From contig NZ_JALPRD010000006.1 of assembly GCF_023197165.1 (NCBI RefSeq), positions 62,001-126,000 of the forward strand: DNA of 64,000 nt. The letters are read 5' to 3'. This DNA is from Sphingopyxis sp. MSC1_008 (GTDB taxonomy: Bacteria > Pseudomonadota > Alphaproteobacteria > Sphingomonadales > Sphingomonadaceae). Of the stretch, positions 1-8,131 are shown in pieces. Under the pieces are notes generated by a model. The model was not told where the DNA came from and searched no databases. It saw only the letters and a program-made list of their open reading frames with translations. Position 1 is the first letter of the stretch, and the number at the start of each line of letters is the position of its first letter. Made by a program: the position numbers and the translations under genes.

Positions 1-2
1 TC

Positions 3-602
3 CTCTCGGTGCTCGTCCCCGATGTCGCCGCGCGCGCGATCGAAACGCTCGACGAAGTGCTGCAGGCCGACCTGGTGCTGCGCGCCGCGATGCTCACCTC
101 GGTCCCCGCCGCGGCGATCGAGGATCTCGAGGCCGTGCTCGCGAGCGCCAATGTCGATGGCCAGCGCGTCGCCAAGCAGGCGATCGGCGGCCCGAGCGAC
201 GTCGCCAAGATCATGAAGAAAATGCCGAAGCAGCTGTCGGAGCGCACGCTCCGTTCGCTCAAGAAGCACGACCGCATCCTCGCCCAGACGATCGAGGAAG
301 AGATGTTCATCTTCGAAAATCTGCGCGACCTCGACAAGAAGAGCCTCAGCGCCGTGCTGCGCTCGGTCGATGCCGCCCAGCTCGCGATCGCGCTCAAGGG
401 CGCCGACGACGAGATGGTCGACATGTGCCTCGCAACCATGTCGCAGCGTGCCGCCGAAACGATCCGCGACGAAATGACCGAAATGACGATGGTCAAGCGT
501 GCCGACGTCGACGATGCGCAAAAGAGCGTGATGCAGATCGTCCGCCAGATGGCCGCATCGGGCGAAATCATGATCGCGGGCGGAAGCGACGATTATGTCT
601 GA
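3..602 (+). CDS. fliG: Flagellar motor switch protein FliG, C-terminal part (5' truncated by window)
   Basis: FliG is the C-ring protein that couples stator ion flow to rotor torque. Only about the last 200 residues are present; full-length FliG is about 330-340 aa, and the reading frame is open to the window's left edge, so the start lies upstream. The part seen covers the middle and C-terminal ARM-like domains, including EEMFIFENLRDLDKKSL and a charged-helix region typical of the torque-generating domain. It is the first of a tightly packed forward flagellar operon; its stop overlaps the fliH start by 8 bp. The identification rests on family resemblance plus context. Confidence 0.95.
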   Translation, partial: LSVLVPDVAARAIETLDEVLQADLVLRAAMLTSVPAAAIEDLEAVLASANVDGQRVAKQAIGGPSDVAKIMKKMPKQLSERTLRSLKKHDRILAQTIEEEMFIFENLRDLDKKSLSAVLRSVDAAQLAIALKGADDEMVDMCLATMSQRAAETIRDEMTEMTMVKRADVDDAQKSVMQIVRQMAASGEIMIAGGSDDYV

Positions 603-1194
603 TCGAGCCACCGAATCCGGCTTCGCCCCCGTCTCGCTCACCGAGGCGATGGCACGCGGCAGCGGCTTCCGCCCGATGTCCTTCGCGCCAGCGACCTATG
701 CCGCACAGCCCGCCGAAGAAAGCTTTGACGAGCTCGACCTCGAAGACCCCTTCGCGCTCGGCCTCGCCGAAGGCCAGCGCCTCGCCGAAGCGGCCTTTGT
801 TGCCGAGCGTCACCAGCTGCTCGCGCTGCTCGCGGGTGCCGAAGCGCTGCAGGACGAGCCGAGCGAAGAACTCGCGCAGCTGATCGCCGAAACCGTCGAA
901 CGGCTGGTCCGCCAGATCGTCGCCGCCGCGCCGATCGACGCCGAATGGCTGCAGGCACAGGCCGAAACCGCCGCCGCGATGGTTGCCGACGCCGACAAGG
1001 CGCGCACCCTCTGGGTTCATCCCGAAGACGCCGCGCTGCTCGCCAATGCTCCGCTGGCGATGGCGGTCGAGAGCGATCCCGCGATGGTGCGCGGCACCGT
1101 CCGCCTCGAAACCTCGACCGGCTGGATCGAACATGGCCGCGCCGTCTATCTCGACGAACTGCGCACCGCGCTCGGCACCGGACATACCGCATGA
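595..1194 (+). CDS. fliH: Flagellar assembly protein FliH
   Basis: FliH (199 aa) is the cytoplasmic regulator and stator of the FliI export ATPase in the flagellar type III system. The sequence is acidic and Glu/Ala-rich, with a long helical middle (about residues 60-140) and a C-terminal part (about 140-195) like the FliH/HrpE family. FliH diverges strongly, so the call depends mainly on position between fliG and fliI. The ATG overlaps the fliG stop, and its own stop overlaps the fliI start as ATGA, which suggests translational coupling. Confidence 0.85.
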   Translation: MSDRATESGFAPVSLTEAMARGSGFRPMSFAPATYAAQPAEESFDELDLEDPFALGLAEGQRLAEAAFVAERHQLLALLAGAEALQDEPSEELAQLIAETVERLVRQIVAAAPIDAEWLQAQAETAAAMVADADKARTLWVHPEDAALLANAPLAMAVESDPAMVRGTVRLETSTGWIEHGRAVYLDELRTALGTGHTA

Positions 1195-2522
1195 CGCGCC
1201 GCCTCGCCATGAGCGCGCAGCAGCTGCTCGACCCCGTCGACCTGACGAACGCCAGCCCGCGCCGTATCGGCACGCTCGTGTCGCACGAGGGCATCATGCT
1301 CGAAGTGTCGGGTTTCCCGCAGCCGCTCGGCAGCAATGTCCGCATCCGCTCGGCAAATAATGACTATGTCTATGGCGAGGTCGTCGGCTTTCGCGGTCAC
1401 CGCAGCCTTGTCCTGCCCTTCGACACCAATATGCCGCTCGTTACCGGCGCACCGGTCGAGCCGCATGGCGCGTCGAGCATGGTTGCGGTCGGCAAGACTT
1501 TGCTCGGCCGCATCATGGATGCACAGGGCAACCCGCTCGACGGTCGCCCCGCGATCCAGTCGCAATTCCAGTGGCCGCTCGCCGGCCGCAAGGTCAACCC
1601 GCTGCGCCGCGGCCGCGTGACCAAGCCGCTCAACATGGGCGTGCGCGCGATCAACGGCCTGCTCACCGTCGGCGAAGGCCAGCGCGTCGCGATCATCGCA
1701 GGCTCGGGCGTCGGCAAATCGGTGCTGATGGGCCAGATGATCGCGGGCACCGAATGCGACGTCATCGTCGTCGGGCTGATCGGCGAACGCAGCCGCGAAG
1801 TCAGTGACTTCGTCGAAACCAAGCTGCCCCCCGAAGTGCGCAAGAAATCGGTCGTCGTTGCGGTTCCCGCCGACCACCCGCCGCTGCTCCGCCTGCGCGC
1901 CGCGATGCGCGCGACCGCGATCGCCGAGGCATTCCGCGCCGAGGGCAAGAAAGTGCTGCTCCTGATCGACAGCCTGACCCGCGTCGCGCATGCGCAGCGC
2001 GAGATCGGCCTGACCTTGGGCGAGCCCCCGACGATGAAGGGTTATCCGCCGTCGGTCTTCGCGCTCATTCCCTCGCTCTGCGAACGCGCCGGCATCGACC
2101 GCGAAACCGGCGGATCGGTCACCGCGCTCTACACCGTGCTCGCCGATGGCGGCGATATCGACGATCCCGTCGTCGACAGCGCGCGTGCGATCGTCGACGG
2201 CCATATCATCCTCTCGCGCCAGCTCGCCGAACAGGGCGTCTATCCCGCGATCGACGTCGCGCGTTCGCTGTCGCGCACGATGGTCGATTCGGTCGATCCC
2301 GAACATGCCGCGGCCGCCGCGCGCTTCCGCCAGCTCTGGTCACTCTATGAAGAGAATCGCGACCTGATGCTGATGGGCGCGTATGTCGCCGGCGCCGATC
2401 CGGTGCTCGACACCGCCATCGCGCGCCACGCCGACCAGCTCGCCTATGTCTCGCAGCCTGCCAAGGCGCAGGTCGATTTCGATATTTCCCGCCAAGCCCT
2501 GATTGAAGGATATTCCGCATGA
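1191..2522 (+). CDS. fliI: Flagellum-specific ATPase FliI
   Basis: FliI (443 aa from this start) is the F1-beta-like hexameric ATPase energising flagellar protein export. A Walker A motif, AGSGVGKS, lies near residues 170-177. Downstream are the conserved segments LIGERSREVSDF, LLIDSLTRVAHAQREIGL and GEPPTMKGYPPSVF. I chose the ATG at 1191, which overlaps the fliH stop (ATGA); an in-frame ATG at 1209 is an alternative. The frame stays open further upstream, but that part overlaps fliH and is not a plausible extension. The 3' end overlaps fliJ by 4 bp. Confidence 0.97.
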   Translation: MTRRLAMSAQQLLDPVDLTNASPRRIGTLVSHEGIMLEVSGFPQPLGSNVRIRSANNDYVYGEVVGFRGHRSLVLPFDTNMPLVTGAPVEPHGASSMVAVGKTLLGRIMDAQGNPLDGRPAIQSQFQWPLAGRKVNPLRRGRVTKPLNMGVRAINGLLTVGEGQRVAIIAGSGVGKSVLMGQMIAGTECDVIVVGLIGERSREVSDFVETKLPPEVRKKSVVVAVPADHPPLLRLRAAMRATAIAEAFRAEGKKVLLLIDSLTRVAHAQREIGLTLGEPPTMKGYPPSVFALIPSLCERAGIDRETGGSVTALYTVLADGGDIDDPVVDSARAIVDGHIILSRQLAEQGVYPAIDVARSLSRTMVDSVDPEHAAAAARFRQLWSLYEENRDLMLMGAYVAGADPVLDTAIARHADQLAYVSQPAKAQVDFDISRQALIEGYSA

Positions 2523-2965
2523 ACGCCCGTACCGCACGCCGCAAACGTATCATCCGCGTGCGCTCCGTCGAACATCAGCTGGCGGAGGCCAATCTGGCCC
2601 GCGCCAATGGCGAACTGGCGAACCTCGTCGAACTCGCGAAGCGGCTCGAAACGCTGCGCGTCGACCTCGCGATGGCGAAGGGCGCGGTCGCCGGCCGCGC
2701 GCTCAACACGATCGGCGAACTCGCGATGCGGCTCGACATCGCGCAGGAAAGCCTGACCGCGCCGCTGAGCAACGCCAGCGAGCGCCGCGACCAAGCCGGC
2801 GCGCTGGCGCAGAGCGCGATGGTCAAGGAAGAATCGGCGGTCCGCCTGTACGAACGCAGCCGCAAGGCGGCGCAGGTCGAACAGGAACGCCGCGACGACG
2901 CCAACCGCCCGCACCGCCCGCGCACGGGCATGCGCCTGCGCCTGATCGAAGGCGGCGCGTCATGA
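2519..2965 (+). CDS. fliJ: Flagellar export protein FliJ-like
   Basis: A 148-aa, highly charged protein predicted to be almost wholly alpha-helical, consistent with the FliJ coiled coil that works as the gamma-like stalk of the FliI ATPase and as a chaperone-escort factor. Sequence conservation in FliJ is low, so the call relies on size, helical character and its place between fliI and fliK. The ATG overlaps the fliI stop and the stop overlaps fliK (both ATGA). The N-terminus is Arg-rich and the last 20 residues are basic. Confidence 0.8.
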   Translation: MNARTARRKRIIRVRSVEHQLAEANLARANGELANLVELAKRLETLRVDLAMAKGAVAGRALNTIGELAMRLDIAQESLTAPLSNASERRDQAGALAQSAMVKEESAVRLYERSRKAAQVEQERRDDANRPHRPRTGMRLRLIEGGAS

Positions 2966-4137
2966 TGAGCGCGCCCTCGCTCCCCACCGTCCAGGGCACG
3001 ATGCCCGCGGGCTTCGCGACCTTCCTCGCCAACATCGGGCAGCTGCCCGAGGGTGGCGGCGAAGGCGGTTTCGACCAGCTGCTCGCCGCCGCGCCGGTCG
3101 CCGTCGCGCCGATCGCGAATCCTGCCGCCGCGACGATCAAGATCGATCCCGCACCGGCCGTCGATGCCGCGGCCCCGCAGGTCGACGCCCCGGTCGAACC
3201 GGACGCCACCGCCGAAACCCCTGCGGTGAAGGCCGAGCCAGCCAAGGCCGATCCAGCGGCGCTGGCCGCGAACCTGCTGATCGCGCTGAACGGCAGCATC
3301 CCCGGCGCCGCGCCCGCGCAGACGTCGGGCAAGCCCGTTCCGGCCAAGCCCGAAACGCAAGCCCCCTCATCGGACACGGCGGAGACCGGTGAGACCGCGG
3401 CGGCTGCGCCCACGACAAATTGGGCCGCGATCGTAGCGGCCGCAATCCCCGCCGCCGCAACTCCTGCCGCCGCAAAGCCCGCAAAGTCGGCAGAAGCCGC
3501 GGCGGCTCCGGCCGACACCAGCGCCCCCGCGCTTCCCGTTGCCGCGCGCCCGCGCGATGCCGCGATGCCGATCCTCCCCGGAGCCGAGGCAGCCGTCGCC
3601 AAGCCCGTCGAGGCGGCGCCATCGATGACGATCCTCTTCGCGCAGCCCGCCGCACAGGGCGCCGCAACGCGCATCGAAGCGGCAGCACCCGTGGTGATCG
3701 CCGAACGCGTGCTCGACATGGACAGCGACGGCGCATGGATCGACCAGCTCGCGCGCGACATTGCCGCGACCAAGTCGGAGAGCGGCGACATCAGCTTTCG
3801 CCTGATGCCGAAGCATCTCGGCCGCCTCGACGTCGCGATGCAAATGGGCGACGAAGGCGTGTCGCTGAAGATGGACACGCGTCACGAAGCGACCGCGACG
3901 ATCGTTACCGCCGCGCAGGGCCGCCTCGTCGACGAACTGCGCCAGCAGGGGGTGCGCGTCGCCGGCGCCGAAGTGACCTGCACGCCGGGCGAGACCGGAC
4001 GCCAGTCGCAAAGCCAGGGTCAGGGTCAGGGCCGCTCCGCCGCAGCCGACACCTCGCACCTCATCGAAACCGCCACCGAACGCGCCAAGCCGCGTGACGA
4101 AGACCGCGCCGCCGACCGCCGCGGCCGCTTCGCCTGA
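2962..4137 (+). CDS. fliK: Flagellar hook-length control protein FliK
   Basis: FliK (391 aa) is the secreted ruler that switches export from hook to filament substrates. The first two thirds is a low-complexity Ala/Pro/Lys-rich stretch, as usual in FliK. The C-terminal Flg_hook domain lies at about residues 245-340, with GDISFRLMPKHLGRLDVAM and a VDELRQQGVRV segment. A Gln/Ser/Gly-rich tail follows. The ATG at 2962 overlaps the fliJ stop; the longer upstream frame overlaps fliJ and is discarded. Confidence 0.92.
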   Translation: MMSAPSLPTVQGTMPAGFATFLANIGQLPEGGGEGGFDQLLAAAPVAVAPIANPAAATIKIDPAPAVDAAAPQVDAPVEPDATAETPAVKAEPAKADPAALAANLLIALNGSIPGAAPAQTSGKPVPAKPETQAPSSDTAETGETAAAAPTTNWAAIVAAAIPAAATPAAAKPAKSAEAAAAPADTSAPALPVAARPRDAAMPILPGAEAAVAKPVEAAPSMTILFAQPAAQGAATRIEAAAPVVIAERVLDMDSDGAWIDQLARDIAATKSESGDISFRLMPKHLGRLDVAMQMGDEGVSLKMDTRHEATATIVTAAQGRLVDELRQQGVRVAGAEVTCTPGETGRQSQSQGQGQGRSAAADTSHLIETATERAKPRDEDRAADRRGRFA

Positions 4138-4154
4138 TCAGAAAGGGTCCCATC

Positions 4155-4760
4155 ATGGCCAAGGATAATATCGAAGGCGCCCCCAAGAAGAAGGGCTCGT
4201 TCAAGAAGCTGCTGTTCATCGGCGTCGCCGCAATCGCGCTGATCGGCGCGGGTGCGGGTGCGGGCATCTATTTCGGCGCGCTGCAGGCGCACGAGGCGAA
4301 GCCCGAGGATCATTTCCCGAAGCTGGTCGAACGCAGCGAAGGCGAGCCCGAACCGGCCGCCGAAGGCGACGACAAGGAAGCCCCGCCCAAGGTCGGCACG
4401 GTGTCGGTCCCGAACGACAAGTTCAAGGTCGATCCCAAGAAATATGAGATCACCTATTATCCGATCGCCGACAGTTTCACGACGAATCTCGCCGACGGGT
4501 CGGGGTTCCTGCAGGTCGGTATCAGCCTTTCGACCTTCTACGACGGCAAGGTTATCAATAATATCAAACGGCAGGCTGTTCCGATCCGTTCGGTCGTGCT
4601 TATGGTGCTCGCCGAACAGGATCCGGCGTTGCTCTCCACATCACAGGGGAAACAGCGGCTGCAGCGTCAGCTGACGGCCGCGATCAACGATGTGTTGCGC
4701 GACAAGGAAGGTTTCGGGGGCATCGACAATGTTTATTTCACGAGCCTGGTGATTCAGTGA
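4155..4760 (+). CDS. fliL: Flagellar basal body-associated protein FliL
   Basis: FliL (201 aa) is a single-pass inner-membrane protein that rings the stator units. A Lys-rich cytoplasmic start (residues 1-18) is followed by one transmembrane helix (about 19-42), an acidic linker, and a periplasmic stomatin-like domain ending in NVYFTSLVIQ, the typical FliL C-terminus. AAAGGG precedes the ATG. The stop TGA overlaps a GTG that opens fliM. Confidence 0.94.
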   Translation: MAKDNIEGAPKKKGSFKKLLFIGVAAIALIGAGAGAGIYFGALQAHEAKPEDHFPKLVERSEGEPEPAAEGDDKEAPPKVGTVSVPNDKFKVDPKKYEITYYPIADSFTTNLADGSGFLQVGISLSTFYDGKVINNIKRQAVPIRSVVLMVLAEQDPALLSTSQGKQRLQRQLTAAINDVLRDKEGFGGIDNVYFTSLVIQ

Positions 4761-5704
4761 CCACCAGCGCCAAAACCGTCAAAGCCGTGAAGGCACCGGC
4801 CGCACCTGCACCCGCAGCTGCGGCCGCGCCTGCGGATACGAAGGAGTCGCTGTTGCTGCGCAGGGCGGCGGACGGCTACGCCTTCCCCGCGCTTGAGGGC
4901 GTGGCGAACCAGTTTGCCCGCAGCCTGCGCGACCTGATCCGCGCGCTCGGCGCGCCGGCGATCCAGATCGAACGGTCGGGCGCCGAACAGGTCAGCTTCG
5001 CCGAGTGGAGCGCGGCCGCGGCACCCGCCATTTTCTGGCGCTATCATGCGCCGCCGCTCAAGGGTCCGGTGGTGCTCGCGGGTTCGCGTTCGCTGCTGCT
5101 CCAGCTTGTCGACATCTTCTATGGCGGCCGCGGCCAGCTCGCCGCCGAGCGCGAGGAATTGACCGACGCCGAGGATCGCTTCGCGGCGCGCCTCGGCCGC
5201 GACATCGGGATGCAGCTTGCCGCCGCCTGGCGCGGCAAGCTCGCGATCGAACCCGAACTCGATTGCGTCACCGCTGATCCCGCCAAGCTTGCTGCGGTGC
5301 GCGCCGACGATGAATTGTTCGTCCAGCGTTTCACGCTGCGCGGCGCCCCGTTCGAGGGGCGGACGATCATGTGCGCCTATCCGGTCGCCGCGTTGCGCGG
5401 GATCGCGGGCGACGAGTTGCTCCCCGAAGCGCAAGGCAATGGCGCCGACCCGGTCTGGGCCGGCGCGCTCGACAGGGCGTTGCGCGACGTGCGCATGCCC
5501 GTCCGCTCGGTACTCGCGCGCCCCGAGATCAGCCTCGTCAAGCTGCTCGCGCTCGAGGTTGGCGACATCATTCCGCTCAATATGCCGCGCCATGTGCCGG
5601 TGACCGTCGCCGGACGCAGCTTCGCGCTCGGCAGCATCGGCGAGGCCAATGGCAACGCCGCGATCATGATCGAACATATCGAAAAAGGACCGGACCATGA
5701 CTGA
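4757..5704 (+). CDS. fliM: Flagellar motor switch protein FliM (atypical N-terminus)
   Basis: FliM (315 aa) is the middle C-ring component and, in most bacteria, the receptor for CheY-P. The central CheC-like domain (about residues 45-225) and the C-terminal SpoA domain (about 235-315, with ISLVKLLALEVGDIIPLNMP) are recognisable. The start is GTG overlapping the fliL stop, and there is no in-frame ATG before about residue 150. The N-terminus is an Ala/Pro/Lys-rich tail and lacks the usual peptide of the type LSQxEIDALL that binds CheY-P (see findings). It overlaps fliN by 8 bp. Confidence 0.92.
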   Translation: MTTSAKTVKAVKAPAAPAPAAAAAPADTKESLLLRRAADGYAFPALEGVANQFARSLRDLIRALGAPAIQIERSGAEQVSFAEWSAAAAPAIFWRYHAPPLKGPVVLAGSRSLLLQLVDIFYGGRGQLAAEREELTDAEDRFAARLGRDIGMQLAAAWRGKLAIEPELDCVTADPAKLAAVRADDELFVQRFTLRGAPFEGRTIMCAYPVAALRGIAGDELLPEAQGNGADPVWAGALDRALRDVRMPVRSVLARPEISLVKLLALEVGDIIPLNMPRHVPVTVAGRSFALGSIGEANGNAAIMIEHIEKGPDHD

Positions 5705-6029
5705 TATCAGCGACGCCCCGAAAGCGCGCGCCGACCGGCGCGACAAGAGCATCGCCGCCGCACCCAATTTCGACCTGCTCGCCGGCGTCTCGCTGCGCGT
5801 GTCGGTCGAGGTCGGATCGACCTCGATGACGCTCTCCGAACTGCTCGCGATCGACGAAGGCAGCGTGATCGAACTCGACCGCGCCGCGACCGATCTGCTC
5901 GACATTTATGCGAACGGCACGCTGATCGCGAAGGGCGAGATCGTCAGCGTCGACGGCCGTTACGGTATCCAGGTCGCCGAAGTCCTCGCCCCCGCGCGCG
6001 GGCTCGAAGGTTTCGAGCGGAGAGCCTGA
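5697..6029 (+). CDS. fliN: Flagellar motor switch protein FliN
   Basis: FliN (110 aa) forms the base of the C-ring and helps dock FliH during export. A SpoA (FliMN_C) domain occupies about residues 25-100: VSLRVSVEVGSTSMTLSELL, then GSVIELDR and GEIVSVDGRYGIQV. The protein is compact, with a charged N-terminal tail. The ATG lies inside the fliM 3' end and the stop shares a base with the fliO start. Confidence 0.95.
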   Translation: MTDISDAPKARADRRDKSIAAAPNFDLLAGVSLRVSVEVGSTSMTLSELLAIDEGSVIELDRAATDLLDIYANGTLIAKGEIVSVDGRYGIQVAEVLAPARGLEGFERRA

Positions 6030-6307
6030 TGTTCGAATATATCCTCCGCCTGCTCATCCTGCTGCCGCTTGTCGGCGGCATGGCGTGGGGCAGCCTGTGG
6101 CTGTGGAAGCGCGTCCAGATGGGCGTGCCGTTTGGCGGCGGCGCAGCCAAGGCGCGCGCCGTCGAAATGATCGATGTGCTGCCGCTCGGCCCGGGATCGA
6201 AGCTCGCGGTGGTCGAATTCGCGGGACAGCGCGTGCTGATCGCGGTGTCGCGCAACGGCATCACGCGGATCGCCGACGACAGCCAGGGCGACTTCCATGC
6301 GGACTGA
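6029..6307 (+). CDS. fliO: Flagellar biosynthesis protein FliO
   Basis: FliO (92 aa) is the small membrane protein that helps assemble the FliP pentamer. One N-terminal transmembrane helix (about residues 4-27) is followed by a small cytoplasmic domain with MIDVLPLGPGSKLAVVEFAG and RVLIAVSRNGITRI, matching the FliO signature. Position between fliN and fliP supports the call. It overlaps fliP by 11 bp. Confidence 0.9.
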   Translation: MFEYILRLLILLPLVGGMAWGSLWLWKRVQMGVPFGGGAAKARAVEMIDVLPLGPGSKLAVVEFAGQRVLIAVSRNGITRIADDSQGDFHAD

Positions 6308-7067
6308 TCGCCGCTTCTGGCTGCGCACTGCAGCGCTCGCCGGCGGCGCCGCGCTGCTCTGCGCCGCGCCCGCCGCCTATGCGCAGGCGGCCGACGGGTT
6401 GAGCCGCGCTGTCGGCGAAATCGGCGGCGATGGCCGTCCGTTGAGCCTGTCGCTCCAGATCCTCGTCCTGATGAGCCTGCTGACGGTGTTGCCGTCGCTG
6501 CTGCTGATGATGACGAGTTTCACGCGCATCATCATCGTGCTGTCGATCCTGCGCCACGCGCTGGGACTGCAACAGACGCCGCCGAACCAGGTGCTTGTGG
6601 GCCTCAGCCTCTTCCTGTCGCTGTTCGTGATGCAGCCGGTGATTAGCGAAGTGAATCGCGTCGCGATCGAACCTTATGGCCAGGAACAGATCGATATCGG
6701 CGAGGCCGTATCGCGCTCGGGCGTCGCGCTCCACGGCTTCATGATGAAGCAGACGCGCAAGACCGACCTGATGATGTTCGCGAAGATCGCGAAAGCGCCG
6801 ACCTATGCGAGCCCGAAGGACGTGCCCTTCTCGATCCTGCTCCCCGCCTTTGTCACCAGCGAGCTCAAGACCGCATTCCAGATCGGCTTCCTGATCTTCC
6901 TGCCCTTCCTCGTCATCGACCTGATCGTCGCCTCGGCCTTGATGTCCTTGGGTATGATGATGCTGTCGCCGACGATCATATCGATGCCGTTCAAGCTGCT
7001 GCTCTTCGTCCTCGTCGACGGCTGGGCGCTGACGATGGGATCGCTCGCCTCCTCCTTCGTGAGTTAG
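6297..7067 (+). CDS. fliP: Flagellar type III export gate protein FliP
   Basis: FliP (256 aa) is the core export-gate protein. A cleavable signal peptide occupies residues 1-29 (likely cut after AYA), which is normal for FliP. The conserved family blocks are all present: LMMTSFTRIIIVLSILRHALG, PPNQVLVGLSLFL, ILLPAFVTSELKTAFQIGF, and LGMMMLSP. The length is usual for the family. Confidence 0.98.
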   Translation: MRTDRRFWLRTAALAGGAALLCAAPAAYAQAADGLSRAVGEIGGDGRPLSLSLQILVLMSLLTVLPSLLLMMTSFTRIIIVLSILRHALGLQQTPPNQVLVGLSLFLSLFVMQPVISEVNRVAIEPYGQEQIDIGEAVSRSGVALHGFMMKQTRKTDLMMFAKIAKAPTYASPKDVPFSILLPAFVTSELKTAFQIGFLIFLPFLVIDLIVASALMSLGMMMLSPTIISMPFKLLLFVLVDGWALTMGSLASSFVS

Positions 7068-7071
7068 CGCG

Positions 7072-7341
7072 GTGGAGGCCGACTATTTCATTGGCGTCGC
7101 GCAGCAGTCGCTGTGGATTCTCGCGCTCGCGTCGGCGCCGCTGCTGCTGCCTGTGCTCGTTATCGGCGTCCTGCTCGGCATGGTGCAGGCGGCGACGTCG
7201 ATCAACGAACAGACGCTGACTTTTGTGCCCAAGCTGATCGTCGCGGCGATCTGCCTCGCCATCTTCGGCGGCAGCATCCTTGTCCTGCTCACCGATTTCA
7301 CCCGCGAAATCTTCGCGCAGATCCCCGGTCTGGTGAAGTAA
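7072..7341 (+). CDS. fliQ: Flagellar export gate protein FliQ
   Basis: FliQ (89 aa) is the two-helix export-gate subunit. The helical hairpin (about residues 16-40 and 53-78) and the sequence GVLLGMVQAATSINEQTLTF are diagnostic of FliQ/SctS. GTG is the only reasonable start, 4 bp after the fliP stop. It is followed 7 bp later by fliR. Confidence 0.97.
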   Translation: MEADYFIGVAQQSLWILALASAPLLLPVLVIGVLLGMVQAATSINEQTLTFVPKLIVAAICLAIFGGSILVLLTDFTREIFAQIPGLVK

Positions 7342-7348
7342 TCCGGGG

Positions 7349-8128
7349 ATGAATCCCGCCGACATCCCGAATATCGAGGCGATGCTCCAGCTATGGATGC
7401 TGGGGATGATCCGCCCCGGCGCCGCGTTCATCGCCGCGCCGGTGTTCGGCGCGACGAGCGTGCCGGTGCAGCTGCGGCTGGTGATCGCGCTCGCGGTCGG
7501 GGTGCCCGCGGTCGCGGCATCGGGCATGGCATTGCCGCCCGAAGGCATCGTGTCGGTCCCGGGGTTTTTCCTCATCATTGGCGAGGTCGTCATCGGCCTC
7601 GCGATGGGCTTCGTGCTCCAGATGGGGCTCGCCGCCGCCCTGCTCGCGGGCGAGGCGATCAGCAATGCGATGGGGCTCGGCTTCGCATCGATGGTCGATC
7701 CGCTCAGCGGCGCATCGAGTTCGGCGATCGGCCAGTTCCTGTCGATGATGGCGACCGCGCTGTTCCTTGCCGCCGACGGCCATCTCGTGCTGATCGACAT
7801 CATCGTCGACAGTTACAGCGCGCTGCCCCCCGGCAACGCCTTTCCGTCCTGGGACGCGATCGGCGGGCTGATCCGTTTCGGCAGCCTGATGTTCGCGGCG
7901 GGGCTCACCATCGCGATGCCGGTCGGCTTCGTGCTGATCCTTGTCCAGATCATCATGGGCGTGATCGGCCGTTCGGCACCGGCGCTCAACCTGTTCGCGG
8001 TCGGTATTCCCGCGACCTTGCTCGCCGGGATCGTGCTGCTCGGCGTCGCGACGCCCGCAATGGCCGAGGCGATCGCGCGCATCCTGTCCGACGCGCTCGA
8101 CGCGGCGCGCATGGTCGCGGGAATCTGA
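7349..8128 (+). CDS. fliR: Flagellar export gate protein FliR
   Basis: FliR (259 aa) completes the FliPQR gate. It is a polytopic inner-membrane protein with about six hydrophobic segments. Characteristic FliR stretches include MIRPGAAFIAAPVFGATSVP near the N-terminus and GFASMVDPLSGASSSAIGQF in the middle. CCGGGG just upstream of the ATG is a reasonable ribosome site. Only 3 bp separate its stop from the flhB start. Confidence 0.97.
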   Translation: MNPADIPNIEAMLQLWMLGMIRPGAAFIAAPVFGATSVPVQLRLVIALAVGVPAVAASGMALPPEGIVSVPGFFLIIGEVVIGLAMGFVLQMGLAAALLAGEAISNAMGLGFASMVDPLSGASSSAIGQFLSMMATALFLAADGHLVLIDIIVDSYSALPPGNAFPSWDAIGGLIRFGSLMFAAGLTIAMPVGFVLILVQIIMGVIGRSAPALNLFAVGIPATLLAGIVLLGVATPAMAEAIARILSDALDAARMVAGI

Positions 8129-8131
8129 GTC

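Noticed and set aside
945-1190. Upstream extension of fliI
   Set aside because: It lies wholly inside fliH in another frame, and the ATG at 1191 with ATGA overlap gives a full-length FliI.
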